64,000 nucleotides of DNA from Osmanthus fragrans (Eukaryota; Streptophyta; Magnoliopsida; Lamiales; Oleaceae), in assembly GCA_019395295.1 (NCBI GenBank), contig CM033358.1, positions 11,392,205 through 11,456,204 on the forward strand. Reading direction: 5' to 3'. Each line of letters begins with the position of its first letter. The stretch's first letter is position 1. Below the pieces are notes generated by a model that saw only the letters and a program-made list of their open reading frames with translations, had not been told where the DNA came from and did not search any database. Made by a program: the position numbers and the translations under genes. Shown piece by piece: positions 1-10,546 of this stretch.

Positions 1-339
1 CATCTCTTCTAATTTGTGTTTTAATATTATAAGCACAAATGGTTTATTTGTAATGTTATATTATGAAACAAATGGTTTATTCATCTCTTATCGAAGTGGT
101 TATATACCGCGCTTCTATTAAAAATAGTTTTCACACTCAGAAAGCTCGAGTCATATTGTATTGTGAACAAGGATTAGTTTATCAAGTTCAATCCATGCAA
201 GGGTAAAGCTAATATTTAGTTAGGAGTATGTCTTGGATTTAGAATGACAGTTGCATTTTGGAGATTGAGTTAATGGTGGGATAATAAAAGTTGACTTGCA
301 GGGTTAAACCTTAGGGCAAAGAGTCCATCAACGTAATAT
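1..339. other. AT-rich flank without a recognisable gene
   Basis: No ORF, RNA gene or repeat structure could be recognised here. It is the outer flank of the solo LTR that begins at 345; bases 340-344 (CATAC) are that insertion's target duplication. Confidence 0.5.
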
Positions 340-344
340 CATAC

Positions 345-1005
345 TGTACGACAAATTTCGTGTATTAAAATACGAAAATCGTTACCAATTGTATTTTCGA
401 GAAATACAAGTGAAAATTAATCTTCTTGTAACTGCAAAATTACAAGATCCTCTAATTAATGATCTGAATGTTTGAAGACGAGGGGCCACGTGGCTTGAAT
501 CCTGGACTTGGAGATTTGTTGAGAATTTAATTTGTCGAGGGCTTGACTTGTTCAACACTTGAATTTTGGGGCTTGAATTTGTACTTCGAAACTTGGACTT
601 GGACTTCAACTTGATTTGATTTGAAGAAGGTTTTGATCTTCTTGGACTTGACTTGATTTGAAGAAGATTTTGGTCTTCTTCGTATTTGCTGGACTTAGGT
701 TTGAGAGAGTTTCTTCTCTTCCTCGGGCTTTGAGATTTATTCAGCACTTCGTGATTTTCTTCTTCACTTTCACCTCTCCCTCCATGGACCATTGGTCCTA
801 TTTATAGGGAAAATTTCGTGGCTAATTTTGATAACCACTCAATCATATTTAATTAAAATGATTAATTAAATAATTGTAGGTTTTAAAATAGTAGGATGAG
901 CCTCCTAATTATTTTTAGCGGGCTTTAATAGATTTTAATTTAATTGGGCTAATAATTTAAATCGACCCAATCCATTTTATTTATTATTATTTTTTCATGT
1001 CTACA
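345..1005 (-). mobile_element. Solo LTR of an unclassified LTR retrotransposon
   Basis: Read on the minus strand, the element starts TGTAGACATG at 1005 and ends CGTACA at 345, the usual TG...CA form of an LTR. The same five bases, CATAC, lie directly outside both ends (340-344 and 1006-1010), as expected for an integrase target duplication. No second LTR or internal coding region is next to it, so it is best read as a 661-bp solo LTR left by LTR-LTR recombination. A TATA box lies inside on the minus strand. A 136-codon Lys/Ser/Arg-rich open frame (382-792, minus) lies downstream of that TATA box, has no recognisable domain, and is treated as non-coding LTR sequence. The family assignment is unknown. 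Confidence 0.75.
797..809 (-). promoter_or_regulatory. TATA box of the solo LTR
   Basis: The minus strand reads CCCTATAAATAGG, a consensus plant TATA element. It sits inside the LTR, where a retrotransposon U3 promoter is expected, and would drive minus-strand transcription. Activity is not shown. Confidence 0.55.
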
Positions 1006-1010
1006 CATAC

Positions 1011-1323
1011 ATTACCAACGGACCTTCTAGCCATATGATCTGTTGTTTGTTTGCTTGTTTTAAAGTCCATCAACTGATGATGAACTTAATTAGTGTAAAT
1101 GTGGATTGTCCTTGCTACTTGCACACATTTCTCTTTCAAAATCCTATGAACCAATATGCTGATTTTTGGAAGATTACTATACCCATTCCCACTTGCCTTT
1201 TTTTTTTTCATATCTAAACTTTGACCACCCTTCCCTTATAAGTCGATTTTCAGAGTTCATTTTAGTCAAAGTGGTTTTTACAATCACCTCTCCAACATCT
1301 CCCTGCCGCCATCCCATCCACTC
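1011..1323. other. Intervening sequence, nothing recognised
   Basis: About 310 bases between the solo LTR and the Sirevirus-like element. Two overlapping short ORFs (60 and 63 codons) have no recognisable domain and are not supported as genes. Confidence 0.5.
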
Positions 1324-2346
1324 TGAAAAATCGAAGATTCGACCCAACTACACCTAAAGGGGGGTGATTAGGTGTAAATGCGGAATTAAAAATTAATTAA
1401 CATACAACAAGTCAAAAGTTAATTATGTCTATGTGATTAATCAACCAATTCAATTTATCCTATCTTGAACTACTACATTAATATGAAAACAATAACTAAA
1501 GCAGTAAACAATACAAGAATTGTTCACTGAGATTCACTATAAACTGTATTATAAACTTACAAACCACCAACAAAGTTGACGACATAAGTTTTCTGATCTC
1601 CTGTCTGAAGTTTGAAGCAGTTCTCCTAGAATGTATACACGAATACCAATCCTAGTTCTTCGTAGTAAAGCAGTCCTCCTGAAGTGAGCACACGAACTCC
1701 ACTCCTAACTTTTCACACAGTTTATCTCCTATAAATCCACCAAGAACTCCTCATTTTTCAGTTTCTTCCTTGATCGTCACAGCCAGCCAAGTTGACGACA
1801 CAATCTTCCTGACAAATCCAAGTGAAGAATAGCATCAGTGTATTGATTGAAGGATTTGATATTTTCAATCTGAAGGGCGCATACATTGAAGTGATTAAAC
1901 TGGATGAAGGTTTAGCTTTTGAGAGAATAATTGTTTTCTATTGAATGAATAATGTTCAATCCTTGTATCTCGAATGTGCAGCGCCCCCTTTTATATATTG
2001 GACGAATATGGTAACTTTGGCCAATAAAAATCTCGCGAAATCTTGAATTAGGTCAGACCTTAAAATGGTCGCTCGAGCGAGGTCCTATCGCTCGAACAAG
2101 GGCCCTGTCGCTCGAGCGACAGGGAGCGAAGGTCGAGCGCTGAATGTTCTGCTTCAGCCGCTCGAGCATGACTCCCGCGAGCTAGCGAAAATGCGGCGAG
2201 TTTTCTTCGTGTTTCAAACTTGGATCCCGAACCCTACACTATACAACCAACTATGAAACTTTACAATTAAATCCCTAAACCTCTAAAATGTTCAAGTTGG
2301 TCCTTTTGTTAACAGAATAGCCAATTGCAATAATCTGACACTAACA
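1324..2346 (-). repeat. 3' LTR of the Sirevirus-like element
   Basis: A 1023-bp LTR starting TGTTAG at 2346 and ending TTTTTCA at 1324 on the minus strand. Its 1324-1650 part aligns with 7238-7608, apart from an internal gap of about 40 bases missing here. A minus-strand TATA element (TATATAAAAGGGG) lies at about 1987-2000. A GC-rich patch at 2065-2180 carries repeated CGCTCGAGCG palindromes, one of them a perfect 22-bp palindrome at 2103-2124. Confidence 0.8.
1987..2000 (-). promoter_or_regulatory. Probable LTR TATA box
   Basis: The minus strand reads AATATATAAAAGG, inside the LTR and downstream (in minus direction) of the palindromic GC-rich patch. This is the expected place for the U3 core promoter. 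Confidence 0.5.
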
Positions 2347-2362
2347 AACTCCCCCTTTGACA
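2347..2362 (-). other. Polypurine tract of the Sirevirus-like element
   Basis: The minus strand reads TCAAAGGGGGAGTT directly before the 3' LTR. This is the plus-strand primer site for reverse transcription and the sequence type is characteristic of Sireviruses. Confidence 0.75.
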
Positions 2363-2714
2363 TTTTATGACAAAATCAATTACAAGATAAAAAGTAAGCC
2401 TAAACAAAATAACTAAGTCCAACTATCATCTGAATGCAGCTTCCATTTATTTCAACATGTATCCTGAAATCAAAAACTCACATACCTAGTATAAAAGCAC
2501 GTGATATAGGAATTAAACAATAAGGTACTTAGAAGCTTATACACATAATCAATCAAACAGTCATGCTAGTTTGAGATGCAATATTAATGTTAATCAAAAC
2601 ACCATATATGCATTAATACCACAAAACATCAAAACTCAAACAACTATACATAAAGTGCAACACAAATGCAATGATAAACATGCTCCATATCAGTGCATGA
2701 TATGCAATGCACAA

Positions 2715-3125
2715 GCTCCCCCTTACTTCAAACTCCCTTGAAGTTAAAACAGTAAGTAAATGTACCTATGTCTCTCCCCAACGACCCCACAAGATAAGCA
2801 ATATGCAATCAACGAAACTTAGTGTCTTAAAAAAAGTATCTGTATCTCACCCCAACGACTCCAAACGACATAAGACATAAGTGTAGATGTCAATGCAATG
2901 TAAATTAAGTCAAATGTCAAACAGTATCTATGTCTCACCCCAACGACCCCAAAAAACATATATAAAAAACATACATATGTATAAGTAACCAATTATCTAT
3001 GTCTCACCCCAACGACCCCAAAAGACAAGCATGTAAATGACAATATAGCTGCTCAAATTACAAATCAAATCACAAATAAATCTCCCCCTCACTATAAATA
3101 TCTCCCCCTTTTTGTCACAAATGCT
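2715..3125 (-). repeat. Degenerate repeat cluster with extra polypurine tracts
   Basis: A motif close to TCTCACCCCAACGACCCC (plus strand) occurs four times, near 2770, 2848, 2935 and 3005, spaced roughly 70-90 bases apart. Polypurine-like runs on the minus strand (AGGGGGAG types) appear near 2717, 3085 and 3105. Short repeats and repeated polypurine tracts in front of the 3' LTR are a known property of Sireviruses; here they sit where the env-like or non-coding segment would be. Confidence 0.65.
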
Positions 3126-3414
3126 GAAGGGAAAAGATTACACAATCAATACGAAAGGAGATATAGCGTAAAGAACAACGCAAGTGAAAACATCAAGTGC
3201 CTACCACAACTCTAGTAAAACCAAAAGAATCAGAGCCTACTACTACATAGCTAGCTCAAAACTACGAAGCAGGAGTAGAAGGTGCATGTGATCGACTCTG
3301 TGATATAGTAGTGTGATCTATAGGGCGACCAATCCGATGAGAGATGCTACGAAGAAAAATACAGACCACAAGTTATAGCAATGCAACCAGATGCATGGAG
3401 ATGCGTGAAATGAT

Positions 3415-3760
3415 GCACACAAAACGATGCAAAAATAAGTCGAAACATACAAAATAATGTAAAATGTGTCAATCACACACAAAACGATGCACAAATACAC
3501 ATGTCACGCAAAACGATGTACAAACACACATGTTACGCAAAACGGTGCACAAAAACATCCAGGCATGCAAAATGATGTAAGAACTGATTGATGAGCGCAA
3601 AACAACGCAAAAGTGTCAAATATGCCATGAATGGACAAGAACGTACAGGACGTGATGTGGTACAATGGCTGTGTGACGTGGTGCAGTGGCGTCAAGGCAT
3701 GGTGCAGCGACGTTAAGGTACCGCAACGCGAATTTGATAACAAATATCACCAAAAAGTGA
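3415..3760 (-). repeat. Short degenerate tandem repeats inside the Sirevirus-like element
   Basis: Units containing CGCAAAACGATGCAC followed by ACACATGT-like sequence recur from about 3415 to 3560. A separate block of about 25 bases (GAATTTGATAACAAATATCA and following) occurs at about 3730 and again near 3832. Two short minus-strand ORFs that read through these units (3318-3500 and 3504-3743) are products of the repeats rather than genes. Confidence 0.5.
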
Positions 3761-5322
3761 TATACAAACTAATTCAAGCCCAACCAAGACAAACTAACTA
3801 GACACACTGTATAATCTATATCCCAACATCGAATTTGATAACAAATATCACCAAAAGGGAACAAAAATAGGCACCAAATTTAAGCCCAAAAGCAACAACT
3901 CAAAAATTCAAGAAACATGCCAAAATCGAACTTAAATGTGTTATAATAGATGCAAACACGTTCAAGGCACATTAACAAAATCACAATGCACGAATTCATA
4001 TGATGAATTTAGCCAAAAACCAAGCCAAAAATGAAATCCCCAAAAATTTGAAATTTAGGGTTCATAGCGATATACCTCTGAATTTATCAAAATTGGATAA
4101 GGAAAATGATGTTAATGCAGTCCTAGATGATAGCCCAACCATTCGAAATGTATGATAGTGCACAAATTTGAGGATTTTCAAATCAAAATCGAGAGCAAAA
4201 CGCGAAAAAATACGCTGAAAATGAAGTCTAGTCGCATTATAAAAGGGCTCGTCGCTCGAGCGAGGGTCGAGCGGCAATCGATCGAAAATAATCTGTCAAC
4301 GTCGCTCAAGCTACATTTAGGCGATAATCGAGCGAACACCCAAATGTCAAAAATAGCACTAGATTTTGGAAAAATTCATTTTTAAGCACAGTTCTCAAAA
4401 CTTTGAAAATATGGCACACACTTCAACATGTTGGTCAACGAGATAATGCAGTTGATCACAAATATGACAAATTTAAGAACATAAGTGTTGCCCCACACAC
4501 ATTAAATAAATTTAAATGGAGTAAAGTGTATATGTGACTCAAGTGTGTAATGTGTCACTATTTCCAAGTAAAACAGACTCCAAACCTTAAATTTATGAGA
4601 AGAGACATGCAAAGCACTGTCAATAGGTCTATTCCTCTACTTATGAAAGTCAAACTTTTAAGCACATTAGGACCTATACATGAAGTTCGTTTGCTAATAT
4701 GTCAATTCTTACTCCCCCGATCTTTGAGCATATGTAATTTTTTTTTTTTTTTGATTTTTCAGTATTGAACCAGCTCAAAATTTATTTCTTTTCAACAACT
4801 CATAATTTTCATCTTAAGTGCAAGTTTTAATTCATTGAGCAACTAAGATGACCCCTATAGCAAGTTTTAGGTCGGTTATCCCAAGTCAGATAACCATAGG
4901 CACCAGGTATAGAGATACCCTTTAGACTTAATGTGTACAGTGCAGGATGTACATGACGAAACATATACTGAATACTCCACAAAAATTCAAAGTCATGTGA
5001 TGGGAATTGGACTATTCATCTAATCAATGCATATTCGATCACAACATACATTATCAAGTATAATACACATGATGTAGTAGTCCACACAAACAAATATTTT
5101 TTTGTTTTTCAATTTTTCAATAATTTTGGATTTTTCATATATCAAAAAGCATTAAAAGCACACAAAACAAAAACAAAAACAAAAACAAAATATCAATCAC
5201 TCAAAAACAAAAACAAAAACCAAAACAAAACACACAAAAACAAGTAAAGCACGCATGATGTAAAATGAATGCAACAATGCATATATGATATGCTTAATGC
5301 ATGCAAATTCTCAAGAATGGGA

Positions 5323-7188
5323 TCAGTGAGGTGCATAAGCACCAGTGGTGTATCCATGATCGAGAACAGATTTCTTGACCCACGCCTTCCTAGTATTCGA
5401 GGTAGAATTAGTTAATTTAGATATCATCTCAGTCAATTGAACAACCTGACTGGAAAGATGGTTGACCTGACTAGGAATATCCTGATTTCTCTCCTTACGC
5501 ACAAACTGACGACACCTCGACCTAATGTGACCCAAAGCTCCACAGTGATGGCATGTGGGTACAAACCTAGGCCCAAACATGTGAGGTGGCTAATAATGAT
5601 TTTGAGGACCAGAATTTCTACGAGATCTACGAGTCATCTGTCCTACGATGCGCTTAACTTTAAGATCAGAACTTTTAGCAAAGTGTGGCTAAGTGGAAGC
5701 CGGAACGAAAAAAGTCCTAGAGGTACTAGCAACATGTGATTTGTTCTTATCATAACCTAGAACTCGTCTATCACCTACAGATTTGTTCATACCTAAGATG
5801 CTATCTAGCTTCTTAGTCCACAAGAGAAAACCTCGAGTTGTGAGTTGGATTTTTTTAGATCACTCATGAGGGTCTTAACAGTCTCTTCTAACCTCTCATT
5901 CTTACACATCAACTCACTCAAGTTTTTGGCAGAGTCTTGAAGTTCACTAGCTAACTTCTCTTTCTCTCGCTCTAACAAATCAAGCTTCTTAAGAAGGACA
6001 ATGTTTGACTTCTTAATTTTAAGACTCTCCTCATATAAATCCTGATACACTGCTTGAATGTCACTCTCTACATTCGAATCATCAGTACAGCTCTCACTAG
6101 AGTCATCAGGCACAGCTTGCTTATTAGCCTTATCAGATCTACTCTCTATCTGAGACACGAAGGCCATATACTTTCCTACTTTCTCACCATGTGACTGCAC
6201 ACTAGGATCACTATCACTAGAATCATCATCAGACAGTACAGCAACTAAGGCTTTACCTTTATCTCTCGTCGAGCTTCTCTTAAGATTAGGACATTTATTC
6301 CTATAGTGCCCAATCCCATGGCACTCATGGCATCTAAATGACTGGAGATTGCCACTAAACACTTTACCATCACTTCTATCATGTTTCTCTCTCTGAAACT
6401 TCCTAGGTGAACTTCTCTTCCTAGGTTATGATTTATGTCTATTTCTAAAGGCCTGATTAAACTTTTTCACAAAGTAGGCTATCTCCCCACCCTTAAGGGG
6501 CTCACCATCACTAGACTCTGAATCTTCTTCCCTATGGGTGTTCAAGGCAATAGACTTTTGTTTCTTAGGCTGTGCTAACGTCAATTCATATGTTTGGAGG
6601 GATCCTACGAGTTCTTCTATCTTAATATTATCAAGGTCCTTGTTTTCTTCAATAGCAGTTACCTTAGGCCTAAACCTTTCAGGTAGGGATCGAAGAACCT
6701 TACGAACGATTTTAACCTCGGGGATCCGTTCGCCTAAATTAAAGCTAGAGTTCACAATATCATTCTGTTTAGCATAGAACTCATCAAACCTCTCATCATC
6801 ATTCATCTTAAGTTCCTCAAACCGAGATGTCAACATTTGTAATTTGGAGTTTTTCACAGTTTTAGTACCCTCATGGGTTGTCTCCAAAATATTCTTTAGC
6901 AGTCTCACACATAGACACTCTCCTAAACTCCTCAGGAGATACAGTCATAAACAAAGCATGCAGACACTTACAATTTCAATTACACTCAGACAGTTCCTCT
7001 TTGGTCCAAAGGAAAATATGAGTAGGAGTAACAACTCCTGACACAGTTGTAGAGGGTACAGACCAACCATTTTGCGCACAAAGCCAAACGCGTTCATCTA
7101 AAGACTTAAGAAATGCTCTCATCCTAACTTTCCAATAAGCATAATTAGATCCATCAAAGTAAGGCGGTATAGAAAGTGATTGACTCAT
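5323..7188 (-). pseudogene. Decayed Sirevirus gag
   Basis: Gag forms the cytoplasmic particle that packages element RNA. Translation starts at 7188 with the copia gag N-terminus (FDGSNYAYWKVRM motif). It continues through the UBN2-type gag core (6426-6908) into a basic region with the zinc knuckle CHECHGIGHYRNKC (about 6290-6330). An acidic, coiled-coil-like stretch follows, then a second knuckle CHHCGALGHIRSRC (about 5510-5550), which in Sireviruses lies just before the protease. The frame is broken: it shifts between about 6976 and 6908, a nonsense codon lies near 6424, and it shifts again between 5805 and 5580. It ends at 5323 where the protease should begin. No intact product is expected. 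Confidence 0.8.
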
Positions 7189-7222
7189 CTAGACTAACAA
7201 AATGGGCCAGGAATCGAATTTA

Positions 7223-7235
7223 GGCTCTGATACCA
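7223..7235 (-). other. Primer-binding site (initiator Met tRNA type)
   Basis: The minus strand reads TGGTATCAGAGCC two bases inside the 5' LTR. It is complementary to the 3' end of plant initiator methionine tRNA, the usual primer for copia reverse transcription. Confidence 0.8.
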
Positions 7236-7237
7236 CT

Positions 7238-7608
7238 TGAAAAATCGGAGATTCGACCCAACTATACCTAGAGGGGGGGTGACTAGGTGTAAATGTGAAA
7301 TTAAAAATTAATTAACATACAACAAGTTACAAGTTAATTATGTCTAGGTGATTAATCAACCAATTCAATTTTTCTTATCTTGAACTACCGCAGTGATATG
7401 AAAGCAATAACTAAAGTAGTAAACAATACAAGAATTGTTCACGGAAAAACCCAACATAGGAAAAACTCCGGGCTCTTTGCCAATCAAAGATCCTCTATAA
7501 AATGTATTATAAACTTACAAACCACCAGCAAAGTTGACGACACAAGATTGCTAATCTCCTGTCTGAAGTTTGAAACAGCTCTCCTGGAATGTGCACACGA
7601 ACACCAAT
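7238..7608 (-). repeat. Truncated 5' LTR of the Sirevirus-like element
   Basis: Starts TGAAAAATCG on the plus strand like the LTR at 1324 and aligns with it for about 370 bases. Similarity stops abruptly at about 7608, so roughly two thirds of this LTR, including its promoter end, is missing. Confidence 0.75.
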
Positions 7609-8178
7609 GCATCGACTAAGATTGATCAACCATCAATGCATTGCCTACTCATATGTACACATCACATATGTGAATGACTATATTAAATCATTAATTACAA
7701 TCAATGTGGTCATCAAGTCGATGTCCATGATCATGAATATTTAGCACACATACGTAAGATGAGAAGTCCTGAGGACTGGTTCAAAAACTTTATATCTCAG
7801 TATTCCATACTTTGTGCTTAGTTTCTTTGTCTTTGTCATTGTTTAAAGTGGGTCATGTAAATTGAAAAAAATTCTTAATCATTACTTTTGTTATAAACTA
7901 AAGTGTTCCACTGACTATAGGAAGAATCGTTATTCCTAAAAGAAAAATGCTACACGTACAAAGTTTTTTTCACAAATTTTGTATAGGAAGACACAAAATC
8001 TGTGGAAAAAAAACCTGTACTTGAAGAACTCTTCTTCCTGTAAATATTATCACTCGCATTAGCATATCCCTCTTCAGCCTCAGCCAATTATTACAAGGTA
8101 AATAAATCTACAAGAAACTATTTTTGAGCCACTAAAACATTATTTTTTTATTGAAGTTTTATTGTACTTGGACTAAAC
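7609..8178. other. Non-coding interval left of the CACTA element
   Basis: No gene recognised. It holds a short foldback sequence at 7957-8019. Only the last 15-20 bases before 8181 resemble the flank of the empty site at 43240-43257. Confidence 0.5.
7957..8019. repeat. Small foldback (hairpin) repeat
   Basis: Two arms of about 27-29 bases pair imperfectly: TACAAAGTTTTTTTCACA at 7957 and the reverse complement of the TGTGGAAAAAAAACCTGTA arm ending at 8019, with a loop of about 7 bases. It looks like a tiny foldback MITE, but no clear target duplication was found. Confidence 0.45.
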
Positions 8179-8204
8179 AATCACCACAACAAAAAGGAAC
8201 GTTC

Positions 8205-8545
8205 AGAAAATGTTGTCGAAGACATTTTGCTACGTTTAGACGTATGTTACAAACCTCGATGTTGTCACAGAGTAGAATGATATGACAACGTTTTTTGAAC
8301 GTTGCTAATAACTTTTTTGCAGCATTTTTTTAGCGTTGTAATGTTTTTGCAGCATTTTTTGAACGTTGCTAATAACCTCTTTACAACATTTTTTTAACCT
8401 TTTTAATAAAAAATTTGCAGTGTTTTTTGGCTGCTAATAAACTTTTTGCAACGTTTTTTGAATGTTGTCTAAGCCTATATCCTTATTTTTTGCAACCTTC
8501 ATTAAATGTTGTTGCTGATATTTTAGTTACATTTATTGAACGTTG
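8205..8545. repeat. Left subterminal repeat array of the CACTA element
   Basis: Motifs such as AACGTTTTTTGAACGTTGCT and GCAGCATTTTTTTAGCGTTG recur about eight times, in both orientations. The core GCAACGTT/AACGTTGC is palindromic. The right-end array (16735-17110) has the same core. Confidence 0.7.
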
Positions 8546-10306
8546 CCATTTCCTACTTTTTTAAAATTAAAAAAAAAAATAATACTACATATATTGTTAT
8601 ATTTACATATATCAAACTCATTCCGTAATAAATTTTAAATTTAATTAAGAAATAACAATATATAATAAATCTGTCATTAAAAATCCTTTTCTTACATTTG
8701 TATTAGAAAAAATAAGATTACATGGATAAAAGAAGACAACTTAAATTATAGTTTATGTACAAAATTAAATTAACAAAAAGAAAATGAAGTACATTAATTG
8801 GAACCTTCCAGTTTTCTCTTCATCATGAGCAGTCTCCTCATCATCAGCGTACCTTATGATAAACAATATCATGAATTGTCAAAATGGGAAGGTTTAAATT
8901 GTAACTTGAGGAAACGAGATATAGAATATACTTAGTAGAATTTTTTTTCTTTATTCTTTCGTTAAGAGTGTGTTTTTTGGGAACGTTCAAATTTAAAAAA
9001 CTCTCCTTACCTTCAAATCTTGCCAAAAAGCAGAAGACGGATTACATATTTCTTCTAGCGTGTCCAATATGTCATTTCAATATGTGAATAATAAACTAAA
9101 GGAACATCCAGCTACAATAATGTTCAGGGAAATATGACTCACAAAATTAAGTAGACTATCAATCAAAGAGAAGAAAACCAGAGAAAAGAGACTGATTTTG
9201 TAAGGTTTCTTGTGATAGGGAAAAAGAGGATCTGAAATCGTAAAAGCACTTGAAAATTCAAACATGCAGCCTATATTCTTATAAATTTCAGATAACTGTA
9301 TTGTATCATAAATCTTATAGAATAAATTATTAGTAATAATTCTTTCCCGTCGTCTCACAATCCTTCCTCATTTTGTGAATGGTGAAGGCCAAAAGGGAAG
9401 GCAATTGAATGCCAAAGGGAATGAAACTACTGCCAAAAATAGGTTCTTGCATGTTTTAAACCTCAAATTACTCCAATTTAACATTCCATACATCTTCTTA
9501 AGAAAAACATGCCGAAAAGAAAAGCGCAGCTCCTACATAGTAGAAAAATGAAAAAGTATTCTGTTATTTTAGGCACACTATATGCTGAAAATATCAGTAT
9601 ATAGATTTCATTGTTATAATCTACTACAAAATATGAAAGATCAAATTTACTAATCATAACATAGAGTTGTAGAAAATCACATCAAATCAAATTTGACAAA
9701 TGAAACAGACTTCTCTTTGTTATACGAGCTCAATAGGATGAACGAATATCCATTTTTTTACCTTCAATCATGTCCACGGCGGAACCACTCTGTTCTTACA
9801 CGAGCTTCCCATTTTCAGCCATGACTCTATATAATTCTCTTTCTTTCTGTTAAATGAATGATAATATATGTTCATGAGAATGCTAACTAATATGCTATAA
9901 TTAATTCAATACTTTATTTGAAAATATAATTTCATGTGCAATGTCAGCTCGTGAGATTGCTATAACTCTTGAATGGCTTAAAACTTACTGGTCCCAAATT
10001 TTGATGCATTGCAATTGCAAATTGTCCCTTGAGGACTTCTTAAGATTTAGTTCATTTCTATCTCCCGCATCCAACCATTACATTAAAGAACAAATGTCGC
10101 AGGAGCAAGTCAGTAAGAAATATTTTGTTCATTAATATATCACAAAGGAGTGAATCAAAAAGAAAAATTACAATAAAAAATGATTTCGAACTCTGCCCAT
10201 AGATCTTCTTTAATTTTTTTTTTTTTAAAAAAAAAATGATATCCAAAGACAATTTTTGTAGAACAAGTAAAACACTCATCTACAAGAACAAGAAGATATT
10301 GAATCT
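8546..10306. other. CACTA interior, left part, no coding signal
   Basis: AT-rich sequence between the left subterminal repeats and the nested copia element. Short ORFs here (60-93 codons) show no domain. Nothing like a CACTA transposase (TNPA or TNPD) was recognised. Confidence 0.5.
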
Positions 10307-10311
10307 CTTTT

Positions 10312-10509
10312 TGTTAAGAAAGATAATTGGAAGAAGAGAATTGTATATTTATTGAATTCAGTTGTTTCATATCAAATACAGGATTAAGTAGTTGTGTAGT
10401 AAGCTATGTAAGGAAAATTAATACAAAAGGAAATAGAATAATGAAGTCCTAAAAATAAGCTAATTACAAAAATTGTGCAAGACTTGATATGGTAGGAAAT
10501 CTGTCAATA
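10312..10509 (-). repeat. 3' LTR of the nested copia element
   Basis: 198 bp, TGTTAAGAAAG at its left end. It ends CTGTCAATA, followed by the C-rich polypurine complement. Compared with the other LTR it has 18 additional bases near 10485. Confidence 0.85.
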
Positions 10510-10546
10510 TTCCCCCCTCAAGTTGGAGCATGGAGATCCGTAATGC

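Larger units (their letters stand above)
1324..7608 (-). mobile_element. Sirevirus-like Ty1/copia element lacking pol
   Basis: A minus-strand LTR retrotransposon. Two direct repeats (1324-2346 and 7238-7608) act as LTRs. Next to the right one is a primer-binding site matching initiator-Met tRNA, and next to the left one is a polypurine tract. Between them are a decayed gag (5323-7188) and a repeat-rich segment. The gag type, the AAAGGGGGAG-type polypurine tract, its further copies in the interior and the C-rich run near the LTR end are features of the Sirevirus (SIRE/Maximus) lineage. No protease, integrase, reverse transcriptase or RNase H signature could be found between gag and the 3' LTR (2363-5322), so the element is a Gag-only derivative. 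Its 5' LTR is truncated at about 7608, so no target duplication can be checked. Confidence 0.8.

Noticed and set aside
382..792. 136-codon minus-strand ORF rich in Lys, Ser and Arg
   Set aside because: It lies wholly inside a solo LTR with matched target duplications, has no domain, and its composition follows degenerate CTTGAATTT-like repeats.
2715..3010. Regularly spaced repeats that look at first like a small CRISPR array
   Set aside because: Repeats are degenerate, spacing is irregular, the setting is a plant retrotransposon, and repeated polypurine-type motifs are known in Sireviruses.
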